Source of the DNA: G965202915 sp965202915 | Lineage (GTDB): Bacteria; Pseudomonadota; Gammaproteobacteria; Eutrophobiales; Eutrophobiaceae | Direction: 5' to 3' | Length of the DNA: 64,000 nt | Assembly (NCBI GenBank): GCA_965202915.1 | Contig: OZ241847.1 | Span: 1,364,001 to 1,428,000, forward strand | Part shown: positions 54,784 through 63,476 of the stretch, in pieces | How positions within the stretch are numbered: position 1 is the stretch's first letter | Layout of the letters: each line of letters starts with the position of its first letter | Translations under genes and position numbers: made by a program | The notes under the pieces: generated by a model | Told to the model about the DNA's origin: nothing | Databases searched by the model: none | What the model saw: the letters and a program-made list of their open reading frames with translations, nothing else

Positions 54784-55716
54784 ATGAGAATCACCGGATG
54801 GGTGACGCTATCGTCATCCTTGTTATCGATCATACTGCACGTCGTTATCGGCGGGCTGCTGATAGTCAGTTTTGAATTTACCCCGGAACCGCCCGCCCTG
54901 AGCCCGCCGGGGAATCCCATTCAGGCCGTATCCATCGACAAACAACAGGTACAGCATGAACTCCGGCGGCTGCAAGACATAGACAAACAAAAAGCCAATA
55001 AAGAACTTGAACGCCAGCAACGGCTGGAGCAAAAGGCCGCCGAATTACAACAGAAACGCATCACCGAAGAAAAAAAGCTGGCCAGACTGGAGAAGCAAAA
55101 ACAGCAGGAACAATTAAAACGCGAGCGCGAAGAACTGCTCTTGAAAAAACTCGAACAGGAAAAGAAAGAAGAGCAATCACGCCTGCAAAAACTGGCGAAA
55201 GAAAACGAGGAAATTGCCGAAAAACGCCGCATAGAAGAGCTGAAAAAACAACAGGCCGAACAGGAACGCAAACGTGCCGAGCAGGAACGCAACCGTTTGG
55301 AGAAGGAAAAACAGCAAAAACAGGCCGAATTAAAACGGCTTGAGGAAGAAAAACGGCAGGCCCAGGACGAACGCGCCCTGCAGGAAGCGATAGCCGCCGA
55401 GCAGGAAATACTCAATGCCCAGCAGAGTCAGCGTGATCAATCCGAGCTGGCCAGATACAGCGGTTTAATCGTAAATGCGATCACCAATAAATTTAACCGA
55501 CTTGGACTGGAAGAGAACCTGTCCTGCGTACTGTCGATAAGAATGAACCCGGCAGGACAAGTCACCGAGGCGGTAATTGTAAAATCCAGCACCAATGCCC
55601 TGTTTGATCGGCGCGCGATATCGGCAGTCCATGCGGCCTCACCGCTACCGGTCCCGACGCAACAACGCCTGTTTGAAAAGATGCGCAGTCTTACCATTAC
55701 ATTTGATCCCGAATAG
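54784..55716 (+). CDS. tolA: Tol-Pal system protein TolA
   Basis: 310 residues. An N-terminal membrane helix (LSSSLLSIILHVVIGGLLIV) anchors a long Lys/Glu/Gln-rich coiled coil (about 55-215), and a C-terminal TolA domain III follows (about 220-310: LVNAITNKFNR, CVLSIRMNPAGQVTEAVIVK). It spans the periplasm between TolQR and Pal/TolB. tolB and pal, which normally follow, are not here; the sequence changes at once into the second repeat island. Confidence 0.93.
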   Translation: MRITGWVTLSSSLLSIILHVVIGGLLIVSFEFTPEPPALSPPGNPIQAVSIDKQQVQHELRRLQDIDKQKANKELERQQRLEQKAAELQQKRITEEKKLARLEKQKQQEQLKREREELLLKKLEQEKKEEQSRLQKLAKENEEIAEKRRIEELKKQQAEQERKRAEQERNRLEKEKQQKQAELKRLEEEKRQAQDERALQEAIAAEQEILNAQQSQRDQSELARYSGLIVNAITNKFNRLGLEENLSCVLSIRMNPAGQVTEAVIVKSSTNALFDRRAISAVHAASPLPVPTQQRLFEKMRSLTITFDPE

Positions 55717-55821
55717 AGAAAAAAGCCGGCGGATACATTCATCAACGACCCGTTACCGCCGGGTGGCGGCTGACCCGGCCATCATGCCCCGGGAAAATCG
55801 CCGACTCAACCGCTACCCGAC

Positions 55822-56200
55822 CGGAGCCCGTGACTCCCGTCGCGGGTATATTAAAATCAACATTACCGTCACCCCACAACTCAGCACCCCTAACAGTGCA
55901 GTTCGGGCAAAGTCCCGGTGTTGCTCGAACCCCCCCTGCCCCCCCTTATCAGGGGGGGATGATTGTTGGGGGCGGTTCGGTAGCCCCCCTGATAAGGTTG
56001 GTTGGGGGGTTTGGTGTGAATTTGAGAAAGGCCTGGTGTATTTCCGGAATCCAGGTTGGTTGGGGGGTTTGGTGTGAATTTGAGAAAGGCCTGGTGCAGT
56101 TCGGGAATCCAGGTTGGTTGGGGGAACCCCCCCTGCCCCCCCTTATCAGGGGGGGTATTTGTTGGGGTGTGTTTTACCCGCGACGGGAGTCACGGGCTCC
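55822..56200. repeat. 379-bp segment bounded by 26-bp inverted repeats
   Basis: The left end starts GGAGCCCGTGACTCCCGTCG and the right end is its exact reverse complement over 26 bases. The outer GGAG and internal CCCG/CGGG pairing resemble the R1 family with substitutions. The right end lies two bases from the stop codon of the minus-strand FG-GAP gene. Confidence 0.85.
55995..56124 (+). repeat. 58-bp tandem repeat, 2.2 copies
   Basis: AGGTTGGTTGGGGG begins at 55995, 56053 and 56111. The unit resembles, in inverted orientation, part of the 294-bp units of the first island (GGGTTTGGTGTGAATT here, GGGTTTGGTGTTGATT there). Confidence 0.85.
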
Positions 56201-56201
56201 T

Positions 56202-59200
56202 TTAGCCATCATCCGGGATCAACGGCGGCAGGTCGAACAGATCGGCATCGGGATCGGCTGCTGGTGTTGGTTCCTCGAGCTCCATCGCCGCCTTTGCCGC
56301 CGGTAACGGTCCCAGCATCGCCAGCTCATCTTCCATGCGCTTGCGCTGTTGTGCCTCGTCCTCCGGCGGCAGGTCTTCGATGAAGGCGCGGATATCGACC
56401 GTCTGCGTGACGCAACAGTTTTGCAGGGCCTCAGCCAGGGTGGCCGAGCTGGCCGCACTTAAATTCCCACCCAGCGACACGTCCATATTCACCAGCAGGC
56501 GGGCATTGCCGTTGTCGAAGACCCTGTACATAGTCCTTTCTATCATGGCGTCACCCTCCCGCACCCAGCCGTCATCGGGGGCGGTGACACTGTCGCCGGC
56601 GTTGCCGTCAACCCGCAACTCGGCACGGCCTTCGGTGCGTACCTCGGACAGATTCAGCAGGTCCTGGCGGGTGAGGGTCAGGCTGTTGGCACCACTTCCA
56701 CTCAGATCGATGCGCTCTATGCTGCTCAGGCGGGTATCGGGGAGGGTGCTCAGGTCCAGGCTCAGGCCGGCACCGTTCAGGCGCAGGACGTCGGTGCCGG
56801 TACCGCCGTCGAACTTGAGCAGGTCGGTATCGCCGAAGCCGTCTATATTCAGGACGTCATCGCCGGCGCCGGCGAGCACCACCGTCGCCTTACCGTCGGC
56901 GTTCAGGACATCGTCGCCGTCCGTGCCCAGCACCGCGGCGGCCTCGGTGCTGAGGACGCCCAAGCCGACCGGGCCGCCGAACAGGACGTAGGCCTCGCCG
57001 GCGTCGGTGCCACCGTCGTTGCCCCCGCTTGCCCCGACGATGAGGTCGGCAAAGCCGTCGCCGTTGACGTCGCCGGCGCCGGATACGCTCACGCCCGCAC
57101 GGTCACCGGGCGCATCACCCTGGATGATAAAGCCATCCTCCAGGGCCAGCTCAGTCAAGTCCACGACCCGGCGGTTGGTCTCGTCCAGGCTACCAAAGCC
57201 GGAGGCCTTGCCGAACACGACATAGGCCTCACCAGCTCGGCGGCCACCGTCGTCGCCCTCGAACCCCCCGACGATGAGGTCGGCATAGCCGTCGCCGTTG
57301 ACGTCGCCGGCGCCGGATACGCTCTCGCCCGCCCGGTCATCGTTCGCATCGCCCTGGATGATAAAGCCGTCCGCTGGGGCCAGCTCAGTCAAATCCACGA
57401 CTCGGCGGTTGGTACTGTCCAGGCTGCCAAAGCCGCCCTCTTTGCCGAACACGACGTAGGCCTCGCCGGCATTGTTGCCACCGTCGTCGCCACCGCTCGC
57501 CCCGACGATGAGGTCGGCAAAGCCGTCGCCGTTGACGTCGCCGGCTCCGGATACGCTCCTGCCCGCATAGTCACGTTCCGCATCGCCCTGGATGATAAAG
57601 CCGTCCCCGGCACCCAGATTGGTCAAATCCACGACCCGTGGGTGGGTGCCGCCCGGGCTGCCGAACACGACGTAGGCCTCGCCGGCCCTGTCGCCACCGT
57701 CGTCACCTCTGTTCGCCCCGACGATGAGGTCGGCAAAGCCGTCGCCGTTGACGTCGCCGGCACCGGATACCCTCCGGCCCGCAAAGTCACGTTCCGCATC
57801 ACCCTGGATAATAAAGCCGTCCGCCGGGGCCAGCTCAGTCAAATCTACGACCCGGCGGACAATCGCGGTGGTGGTGCCATCAGGGGTGTTGCTGACGTCT
57901 TCACCAAAGTTGTCCTCTCTGCCGAACACGACGTAGGCCTCGCCGGCAAAGGTGCCACCGTCGTCGCCCAGGCGTGCCCCGACGATGAGGTCGGCAAAGC
58001 CATCGCCGTTGACGTCGCCGGCTCCGGATACGCTATAGCCCGCACCATCACCGGCCCTATCGCCCTGGATGATAAAGCCATCCCCGGCGGCCAGGCTTGC
58101 CAGGTCTATGAACCGGCGTCCGGCACTGTCCGCGCTGCCGAATGGATCCGATGGGTCGTCCTGTTTGCCGAACACGACGTAGGCCTCGCCGGCATTACCG
58201 CCACCGTCGTTGCCCTGGTTTGCCCCGACGATGAGGTCGGCATAGCCGTCGCCGTTCACGTCGCCGGCACCGGATACGCTTATGCCCGCCTGGTCATTCG
58301 GCGCATCGGCCTGGATGATAAAGCCGTCCCCGGCGCCCAGATTGGTCAAATCCACGACCCGTGGGTGGGTACCACCCGGGCTGCCGAACACGACGTAGGC
58401 CTCGCCGGCATAGGTGCCACCGTCGTCGCCATAGTGTGCCCCGACGATGAGGTCGGCATAGCCGTCGCCGTTGACGTCGCCGGCACCGGATACGCTTATG
58501 CCCGCGAAGTCATCTTCCGCGTCACCCTGGATGATAAAGCCGTCTTCCGGGGCCAGCGCGCTGAGGTCGACGGTCAGCCTGATTCCGCCGATATCGATGG
58601 CGGTATTGACCAGCAGGCGGGCATTGCCGTTGTCGAAGACCCTGTACAGGGTGCCGTCATCTCCCATGACATCAGCCCGCCGCATCCAGCCGCTATCGGC
58701 GGTGGCAATGCGGTCGCCGGCATTGCCGTCGACGCGTAGCTCGGCACGGCCGTCTATGCGTACTTCGGAGAGATTCAGCAGGTCCAGACGGCTGAGAGTC
58801 AGGCTGTTATTGCTACCAACTGGGCCGTCGCCATTGAGGTCTATGCGCTCTATGCTGCTCAGGCGGGTATCGGGGAGGGTGCTCAGGTCCAGGCTCAGGC
58901 CGGCACCGTTCAGGCGCAGGGTGTCGGTGCCGGTGCCGCCATCGAAGCTGAGCAGGTCGGTATCGCCGAAGCCGTCTATATTCAGCACGTCATCGCCGCC
59001 GGCGGCGAGCACGACCGTGGCCGCACCGTTGGCGTTCAGGTCGTCGTTGCCGTCCGTGCCCAGTTCGGCGGTGGCCTCAGTGCTCAGGCCAGCCGGGCCG
59101 CCGAACAGCACGTAGGCCTCGCCGGCAGCGCGGCCACCGTCGCCGCCCACGGGTGCCCCGACGATGAGGTCGGCATAGCCGTCGCCGTTGACGTCGCCGG

Positions 59201-60620
59201 CTCCGGATACGCTAAAGCCCGCAAAGTCACCGGGCGCATCGCCCTGGATGATAAAGCCGTCCGCCGGGGCCAGTTCAGTCAAATCCACGACCCGGCGGTT
59301 GGTGTTGGAGTCCAGATTACCAAAGCCGCTCTCTTTGCCGAACACGACGTAGGCCTCGCCGGCATAGGTGCCACCGTCGTCGCCGCCACGTGCCCCGACG
59401 ATGAGGTCGGCAAAGCCGTCACCGTTGACGTCGCCGGCTCCGGATACGCTAAAGCCCGCCTGGTCAACCGCCTCATCGCCCTGGATGATAAAGCCATCAT
59501 CCGGGGCCAGCTCAGTCAAATCCACGACCCGGCGGTTGGTGTCGGTGTCCAGGCTGCCAAAGCCGTCCACCTTACCGAACACGACGTAGGCCTCGCCGGC
59601 ATAGGAGGTGCCACCGTCGTTGCCATAGCGTGCCCCGACGATGAGGTCGGCAAAGCCGTCGCCATTGACGTCGCCGGCACCGGATACTATCCCCGCACGG
59701 TCGTCCTCCGCATCGCCCTGGATGATAAAGCCGTCCTCCGCGGCCAGACTGGTTAAATCCACGACCCGGCGGTTGGTGTCGGGGTCCAGGCTGCCAAAGC
59801 CGTCCACCTTGCCGAACACGATGTAGGCCTCGCCGGCCCTGTCGCCACCGTCGTCGCCCCTTAACGCCCCGACGATGAGGTCGGCAAAGCCGTCGCCGTT
59901 GACGTCGCCGGCACCGGATACTATCCCCGCATTGTCGTCCTCCGCATCGCCCTGGATGATAAAGCCGTCGTCCGGGGCCAAGCCAGTCAAATCAATCACC
60001 CGGCGCACAACCGTGGTCATGCCGTCTTCAAGGGTGATGCTGAGGTCGTTGCCAAAGTTGTCCTGTTTGCCGAACACGACGTAGGCCTCGCCGGCATCGT
60101 CGCCACCGTCGTCGCCATTGCCTGCCCCGACAATGAGGTCGGCAAAGCCGTCGCCGTTGACGTCGCCGGCACCGGATACGCTTATGCCCGCATAGTCACC
60201 GGCCATATCGCCCTGAATGATAAAGCCGTCCCCGGCGACCAGGCTTGTCAGGTCCACGACCCGGCGGCTGCCCATCGGGCTGCCAAAGTTGTCCTGTTTG
60301 CCGAACACGACGTAGGCCTCGCCGGCATTGTCGCCACCGTCGTCGCCCCCGGGTGCGCCGACGATGAGGTCGGCATAGCCGTCGCGGTTGACGTCGCCGG
60401 CACCGGATACGCTCCTGCCCGCAAGGTCACCGGCCATATCGCCCTGGATGATAAAGCCGTCCCCGGCGCCCAGATTGGTCAAATCCACGACCCGTGGGTG
60501 GGTGCCGCCCGGGCGGCCGAACACAACCCATCTGATCCCCCATCCAATCCATTTGGCAACCCGGTCACCACAGGCGAGGGTGAAAGTGCTATTACCCGCC
60601 AGGTGATCGACCTGACTCAC
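56202..60620 (-). CDS. FG-GAP repeat protein, large arm; natural N-terminus missing
   Basis: The open frame has 1472 codons. It consists of 13 FG-GAP/integrin-alpha-like repeats (VSGAGDVNGDGFADLIVGA, then GEAYVVFGK) whose DVNGDGxxD loops should bind calcium, arranged as a beta-propeller type array. A second domain type (DDVLNIDGFGDTDLLKFDGG to NARLLVN) occurs twice, once in the middle and once before the C-terminus. The protein ends AEALQNCCVTQTVDIRAFIE and then an acidic tail LFDLPPLIPDDG. There is no signal peptide: the first 30-odd codons (GTG at 60620) are antisense to the neighbouring plus-strand repeats. The true 5' end was lost or moved at a junction near 60525. Confidence 0.7.
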   Translation of the reverse strand: MSQVDHLAGNSTFTLACGDRVAKWIGWGIRWVVFGRPGGTHPRVVDLTNLGAGDGFIIQGDMAGDLAGRSVSGAGDVNRDGYADLIVGAPGGDDGGDNAGEAYVVFGKQDNFGSPMGSRRVVDLTSLVAGDGFIIQGDMAGDYAGISVSGAGDVNGDGFADLIVGAGNGDDGGDDAGEAYVVFGKQDNFGNDLSITLEDGMTTVVRRVIDLTGLAPDDGFIIQGDAEDDNAGIVSGAGDVNGDGFADLIVGALRGDDGGDRAGEAYIVFGKVDGFGSLDPDTNRRVVDLTSLAAEDGFIIQGDAEDDRAGIVSGAGDVNGDGFADLIVGARYGNDGGTSYAGEAYVVFGKVDGFGSLDTDTNRRVVDLTELAPDDGFIIQGDEAVDQAGFSVSGAGDVNGDGFADLIVGARGGDDGGTYAGEAYVVFGKESGFGNLDSNTNRRVVDLTELAPADGFIIQGDAPGDFAGFSVSGAGDVNGDGYADLIVGAPVGGDGGRAAGEAYVLFGGPAGLSTEATAELGTDGNDDLNANGAATVVLAAGGDDVLNIDGFGDTDLLSFDGGTGTDTLRLNGAGLSLDLSTLPDTRLSSIERIDLNGDGPVGSNNSLTLSRLDLLNLSEVRIDGRAELRVDGNAGDRIATADSGWMRRADVMGDDGTLYRVFDNGNARLLVNTAIDIGGIRLTVDLSALAPEDGFIIQGDAEDDFAGISVSGAGDVNGDGYADLIVGAHYGDDGGTYAGEAYVVFGSPGGTHPRVVDLTNLGAGDGFIIQADAPNDQAGISVSGAGDVNGDGYADLIVGANQGNDGGGNAGEAYVVFGKQDDPSDPFGSADSAGRRFIDLASLAAGDGFIIQGDRAGDGAGYSVSGAGDVNGDGFADLIVGARLGDDGGTFAGEAYVVFGREDNFGEDVSNTPDGTTTAIVRRVVDLTELAPADGFIIQGDAERDFAGRRVSGAGDVNGDGFADLIVGANRGDDGGDRAGEAYVVFGSPGGTHPRVVDLTNLGAGDGFIIQGDAERDYAGRSVSGAGDVNGDGFADLIVGASGGDDGGNNAGEAYVVFGKEGGFGSLDSTNRRVVDLTELAPADGFIIQGDANDDRAGESVSGAGDVNGDGYADLIVGGFEGDDGGRRAGEAYVVFGKASGFGSLDETNRRVVDLTELALEDGFIIQGDAPGDRAGVSVSGAGDVNGDGFADLIVGASGGNDGGTDAGEAYVLFGGPVGLGVLSTEAAAVLGTDGDDVLNADGKATVVLAGAGDDVLNIDGFGDTDLLKFDGGTGTDVLRLNGAGLSLDLSTLPDTRLSSIERIDLSGSGANSLTLTRQDLLNLSEVRTEGRAELRVDGNAGDSVTAPDDGWVREGDAMIERTMYRVFDNGNARLLVNMDVSLGGNLSAASSATLAEALQNCCVTQTVDIRAFIEDLPPEDEAQQRKRMEDELAMLGPLPAAKAAMELEEPTPAADPDADLFDLPPLIPDDG

Positions 60621-62096
60621 CTGGGTGCGGCGGACGGCTTTATTATCCAGGGCGATGCGAACTTTGACTATGCGGGCGTAAGTGTATCCGGTGCCGGCGA
60701 CGTCAACGGCGACGGCTTTGCCGACCTCATCGTCGGGGCGGATCGTGCCGACGTCACCACCAGGAGGGATGCCGGCGAGGCCTACGTCGTGTTCGGCAAG
60801 GCCCCTGACCCATCTGATCCATTTGGCAGTCTGGACCCCGACACCAACCGCCGGGTCGTGGATTTGGCTGAGTTGACCGCCGGGGACGGCTTTATCATCC
60901 AGGGCGACACGAGAGATGACAGGGCGGGCGTAAGCGTATCCGGCGCCGGCGACGTCAACGGCGATGGCTATGCCGACCTCATCGTTGGGGCGCCCAGGAG
61001 CGACGACGGTGACAGCCGCAATGTCGGCGAGGCCTATCTGATCTTCGGCAAGGCCCCCGACCCATCCAATTCATTTGGCGATCCGGTCACCACAGGCGAG
61101 GGTGAAAGTGCCATTACCCGCCAGGTGATCGACCTGACTGGGCTGGCCCCGGAGGATGGCTTGACCATCCAGGGCGACGCGCCCGGTGACTTTGCGGGCC
61201 GGAGCGTATCCGGCGCCGGCGACGTCAACGGCGACGGCTATGCCGACCTCATCGTCGGGGCCTATCGTGCCGACGTCACCACCAGGAGGGATGCCGGCGA
61301 GGCCTACGTCCTGTTCGGTGGCCCGGTCGGCCTGGCCACCGAGGCCGCCGCCGAACTGGGCATGGACGGCGATGACGTCCTGAACGTCGACGGCCAGGCG
61401 ACGGTGGTGCTCGCCGGTGCCGGCGATGACGTGCTGAATATAGACGGCTTCGGTGATACCGACCTGCTCAAATTCGACGGCGGCAGCGGCACCGACACCC
61501 TCAGCCTGGTCAACCCCGGTGCAGGCAGCAGCCTGAGCCTGGATCTGAGCACCCTCGCCGATACCCGCCTGAGCAGCATAGAGCACATAGACCTCAGTGG
61601 CGAAGGTGACAACAGCCTGATCCTCACTCGTCTGGACCTGCTGAATCTATCCGAGGTACGGACTAATGGTCGTGCTGAACTGCGGGTTGACGGCAACACC
61701 GGCGACAGCGTCACCGCCCCCGATGACGGCTGGGCGCGATCGGCTGACGTTATGATAGAAGGCACCATGTACAGGGCCTTCGACAACGGCAATGCCCGCC
61801 TGCTGGTCAATATGGAGGTATCGCTGGGCGGGAATTTAATGGCCACCAGCATGGCCACCCTGGCTGAGGCCCTGCAAAACTGTTGCGTCACGCAGACGGT
61901 CGATATCCGCGCCTTCATCGAAGACCTGCCGCCGGAGGACGAGGCACAACAGCGCAAGCGCCTGGAAGATGAACTGGCCATGCTGGGACCGTTGCCGGCG
62001 GCAAAGGCGGCCATGGAACGCGCCGAACCGGCGGCGGTGGCGGAGCCGGATGCCGACCTGTTCGACCTGCCGCCGCTGATCCCTGATGATGGCTAA
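60498..62096 (+). CDS. FG-GAP repeat protein, small arm; natural N-terminus missing
   Basis: The open frame has 532 codons with a GTG at 60498, but up to about 60525 it is antisense to the minus-strand gene. It has three FG-GAP repeats (VSVSGAGDVNGDGFADLIVG), one domain of the type DDVLNIDGFGDTDLLKFDGG to NARLLVN, and the same C-terminus as its neighbour (QNCCVTQTVDIRAFIEDLPP through PPLIPDDG). It has no signal peptide or secretion domain. Two TAYVLF-type repeats contain the distinctive TTRRDAGEAY. It is a truncated paralogue or the other arm of an inverted duplication. Its stop codon is one base before an R1-type repeat. Confidence 0.65.
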   Translation: MGAARAAEHNPSDPPSNPFGNPVTTGEGESAITRQVIDLTHLGAADGFIIQGDANFDYAGVSVSGAGDVNGDGFADLIVGADRADVTTRRDAGEAYVVFGKAPDPSDPFGSLDPDTNRRVVDLAELTAGDGFIIQGDTRDDRAGVSVSGAGDVNGDGYADLIVGAPRSDDGDSRNVGEAYLIFGKAPDPSNSFGDPVTTGEGESAITRQVIDLTGLAPEDGLTIQGDAPGDFAGRSVSGAGDVNGDGYADLIVGAYRADVTTRRDAGEAYVLFGGPVGLATEAAAELGMDGDDVLNVDGQATVVLAGAGDDVLNIDGFGDTDLLKFDGGSGTDTLSLVNPGAGSSLSLDLSTLADTRLSSIEHIDLSGEGDNSLILTRLDLLNLSEVRTNGRAELRVDGNTGDSVTAPDDGWARSADVMIEGTMYRAFDNGNARLLVNMEVSLGGNLMATSMATLAEALQNCCVTQTVDIRAFIEDLPPEDEAQQRKRLEDELAMLGPLPAAKAAMERAEPAAVAEPDADLFDLPPLIPDDG

Positions 62097-62097
62097 A

Positions 62098-62267
62098 GGA
62101 GTCGGGGTCTCCCGTCCCCGATAAAACCAACCCCAACAAATACCCCCCCCTGACAAGGGGGGCAGGGGGGGTTCGAGTAACACCGGCACTTTGCCCGAAC
62201 TGCACTGTGAGCGGTGCTGGGTTGCGGGTTGACGGTAACGGCGGCGGGCCGGGGCGCCGGGCGGTAT
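62098..62267. repeat. R1-type repeat and inverted copy of the dispersed element
   Basis: GGAG with a TCGGGGTCTCCCGTCCCCGA palindrome begins right after the FG-GAP stop, followed by a C-rich/G-rich palindrome around TGACAA. Then comes GTAACACCGGCACTTTGCCC and GAACTGCACTGTGAG, the reverse complement of an element near 55.9 kb, diverged at several sites. No gene. Confidence 0.85.
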
Positions 62268-63443
62268 TTAATTTTGCGGCGTGGGGGGGGTGTTTTGCAA
62301 CCAGTATCGTGCGATCAGGAAGGCAAGCAGGCTTAGCATGGATGCAAATGTAAAGGTCATGCTCGCCCCAATTAGGTCCCAAAGCCGGCCACTGAGGTAG
62401 CTGCCAAAGGCCAGGCCGGCGCCGAAGCTTACGCTGCTGTACAGGGCTTGTCCCCGGCCCTGTAGCCGATGTTTGAATGCGCGGTGTATGTATTGAATGG
62501 CTACTGCGTGGTAAACGCCAAAGGTTGCCGCGTGTAGTAACTGGGCTATGCAGAGAATCGCACTGTGCTCAATAAAGAAAGCGATCATCAGCCAGCGGAT
62601 CACCGCTAATAATAAACTTACTGAGATTAATGTTTTTAATCCAAAGCGTCGAATCAGTTTGTGCATGATCATAAATACCAGCACTTCGGCACCGACGCCG
62701 ATGGCCCACAGGATGCCGATTGTTCTGCTCGCATACTGGTTGGCTTCAAGGTAGATGGTAAAAAACGTGTAGTAGGCGCCATGACCGGCCTGCATCAGGA
62801 AACAGACTGCCAATAAGGCTAATACGCCGGGCTGCTTGACCACCGATAATAAGGTATGGTGGGGATTGGGACCGGCCTGGGCGCGGACTTCGGGGATGGA
62901 CAGGGTCAGCAACCATAATGCCAGCATCACGACCAGCAGGATTATTGGGAGTGTGTCTATCGGGATTGCTTCAAATGCCCGGCCTAAAATAATAACGGCG
63001 ATAATGAAGCCGATTGAGCCCCATACTCTGATCACGGTATAAATGTGTGTGGTTTCACCGAGGCGGGACATGGTCGCCGCTTCCACCTGGGGCAGTGATG
63101 CACTCCAAAAAAAGGAAAAGATGAACAGGATCAGCATCAATTGCCAGTATTCGGCGACGCCTACAAGTGCGCTGAAGGTGATGACCGACATCAATGAGGT
63201 AAAGCGAATGACCCTGACGGGCTGGTGGGTGCGATCAACGACCCAGCCCCAGATATAGGCTGAAAAGATTTTGGTAACTACAAGAATTGCGGTTAATACG
63301 CCGATCTGGTGGGCGTCAAAACCCAGGGACTGCAAATACAGGGACCAGTACGGTAGAAATCCGCCCACTGTAATAAAGAATAGAAAGTAAAAGCCGGACA
63401 GCCGCCAGTAAGGCAGGGTGGGATGACTGGTGGCAAGCTTCAT
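62268..63443 (-). CDS. MFS transporter of the PPP/HcaT-like family
   Basis: A 391-residue permease with about twelve membrane helices. YFLFFITVGGFLPYWSLYLQ, the helix 2-3 loop motif WGWVVDRTHQPVRVIRFTSL, and EAATMSRLGETTHIYTVIRVWGSIGF place it with MFS_1-like transporters related to the 3-phenylpropionate permease HcaT. The substrate is unknown. It starts 33 bp after the aroC stop on the same strand; aroC followed by such a transporter is a known pseudomonad-type order, so co-transcription is likely. Confidence 0.88.
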   Translation of the reverse strand: MKLATSHPTLPYWRLSGFYFLFFITVGGFLPYWSLYLQSLGFDAHQIGVLTAILVVTKIFSAYIWGWVVDRTHQPVRVIRFTSLMSVITFSALVGVAEYWQLMLILFIFSFFWSASLPQVEAATMSRLGETTHIYTVIRVWGSIGFIIAVIILGRAFEAIPIDTLPIILLVVMLALWLLTLSIPEVRAQAGPNPHHTLLSVVKQPGVLALLAVCFLMQAGHGAYYTFFTIYLEANQYASRTIGILWAIGVGAEVLVFMIMHKLIRRFGLKTLISVSLLLAVIRWLMIAFFIEHSAILCIAQLLHAATFGVYHAVAIQYIHRAFKHRLQGRGQALYSSVSFGAGLAFGSYLSGRLWDLIGASMTFTFASMLSLLAFLIARYWLQNTPPTPQN

Positions 63444-63476
63444 CAGTTATTATTGCCGCGGCCGGCGGGGTGTTGT

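Larger units (their letters stand above)
55717..56201. other. Repeat-filled intergenic region after tolA
   Basis: 485 bp with no supported gene. It contains a 26-bp inverted repeat pair (55822-55847 and 56175-56200), a dispersed element shared with 6.5 kb and 62.2 kb (about 55860-55970), C-rich/G-rich palindromes around TTATCA, and a 58-bp tandem repeat. Open frames here translate repeats. Confidence 0.8.

Noticed and set aside
57642..58739. 365-codon plus-strand ORF with repeated DDEVGKAVAVDVAGTGY
   Set aside because: It is antisense to the FG-GAP repeats; the minus-strand reading gives the known DVNGDG calcium loops.
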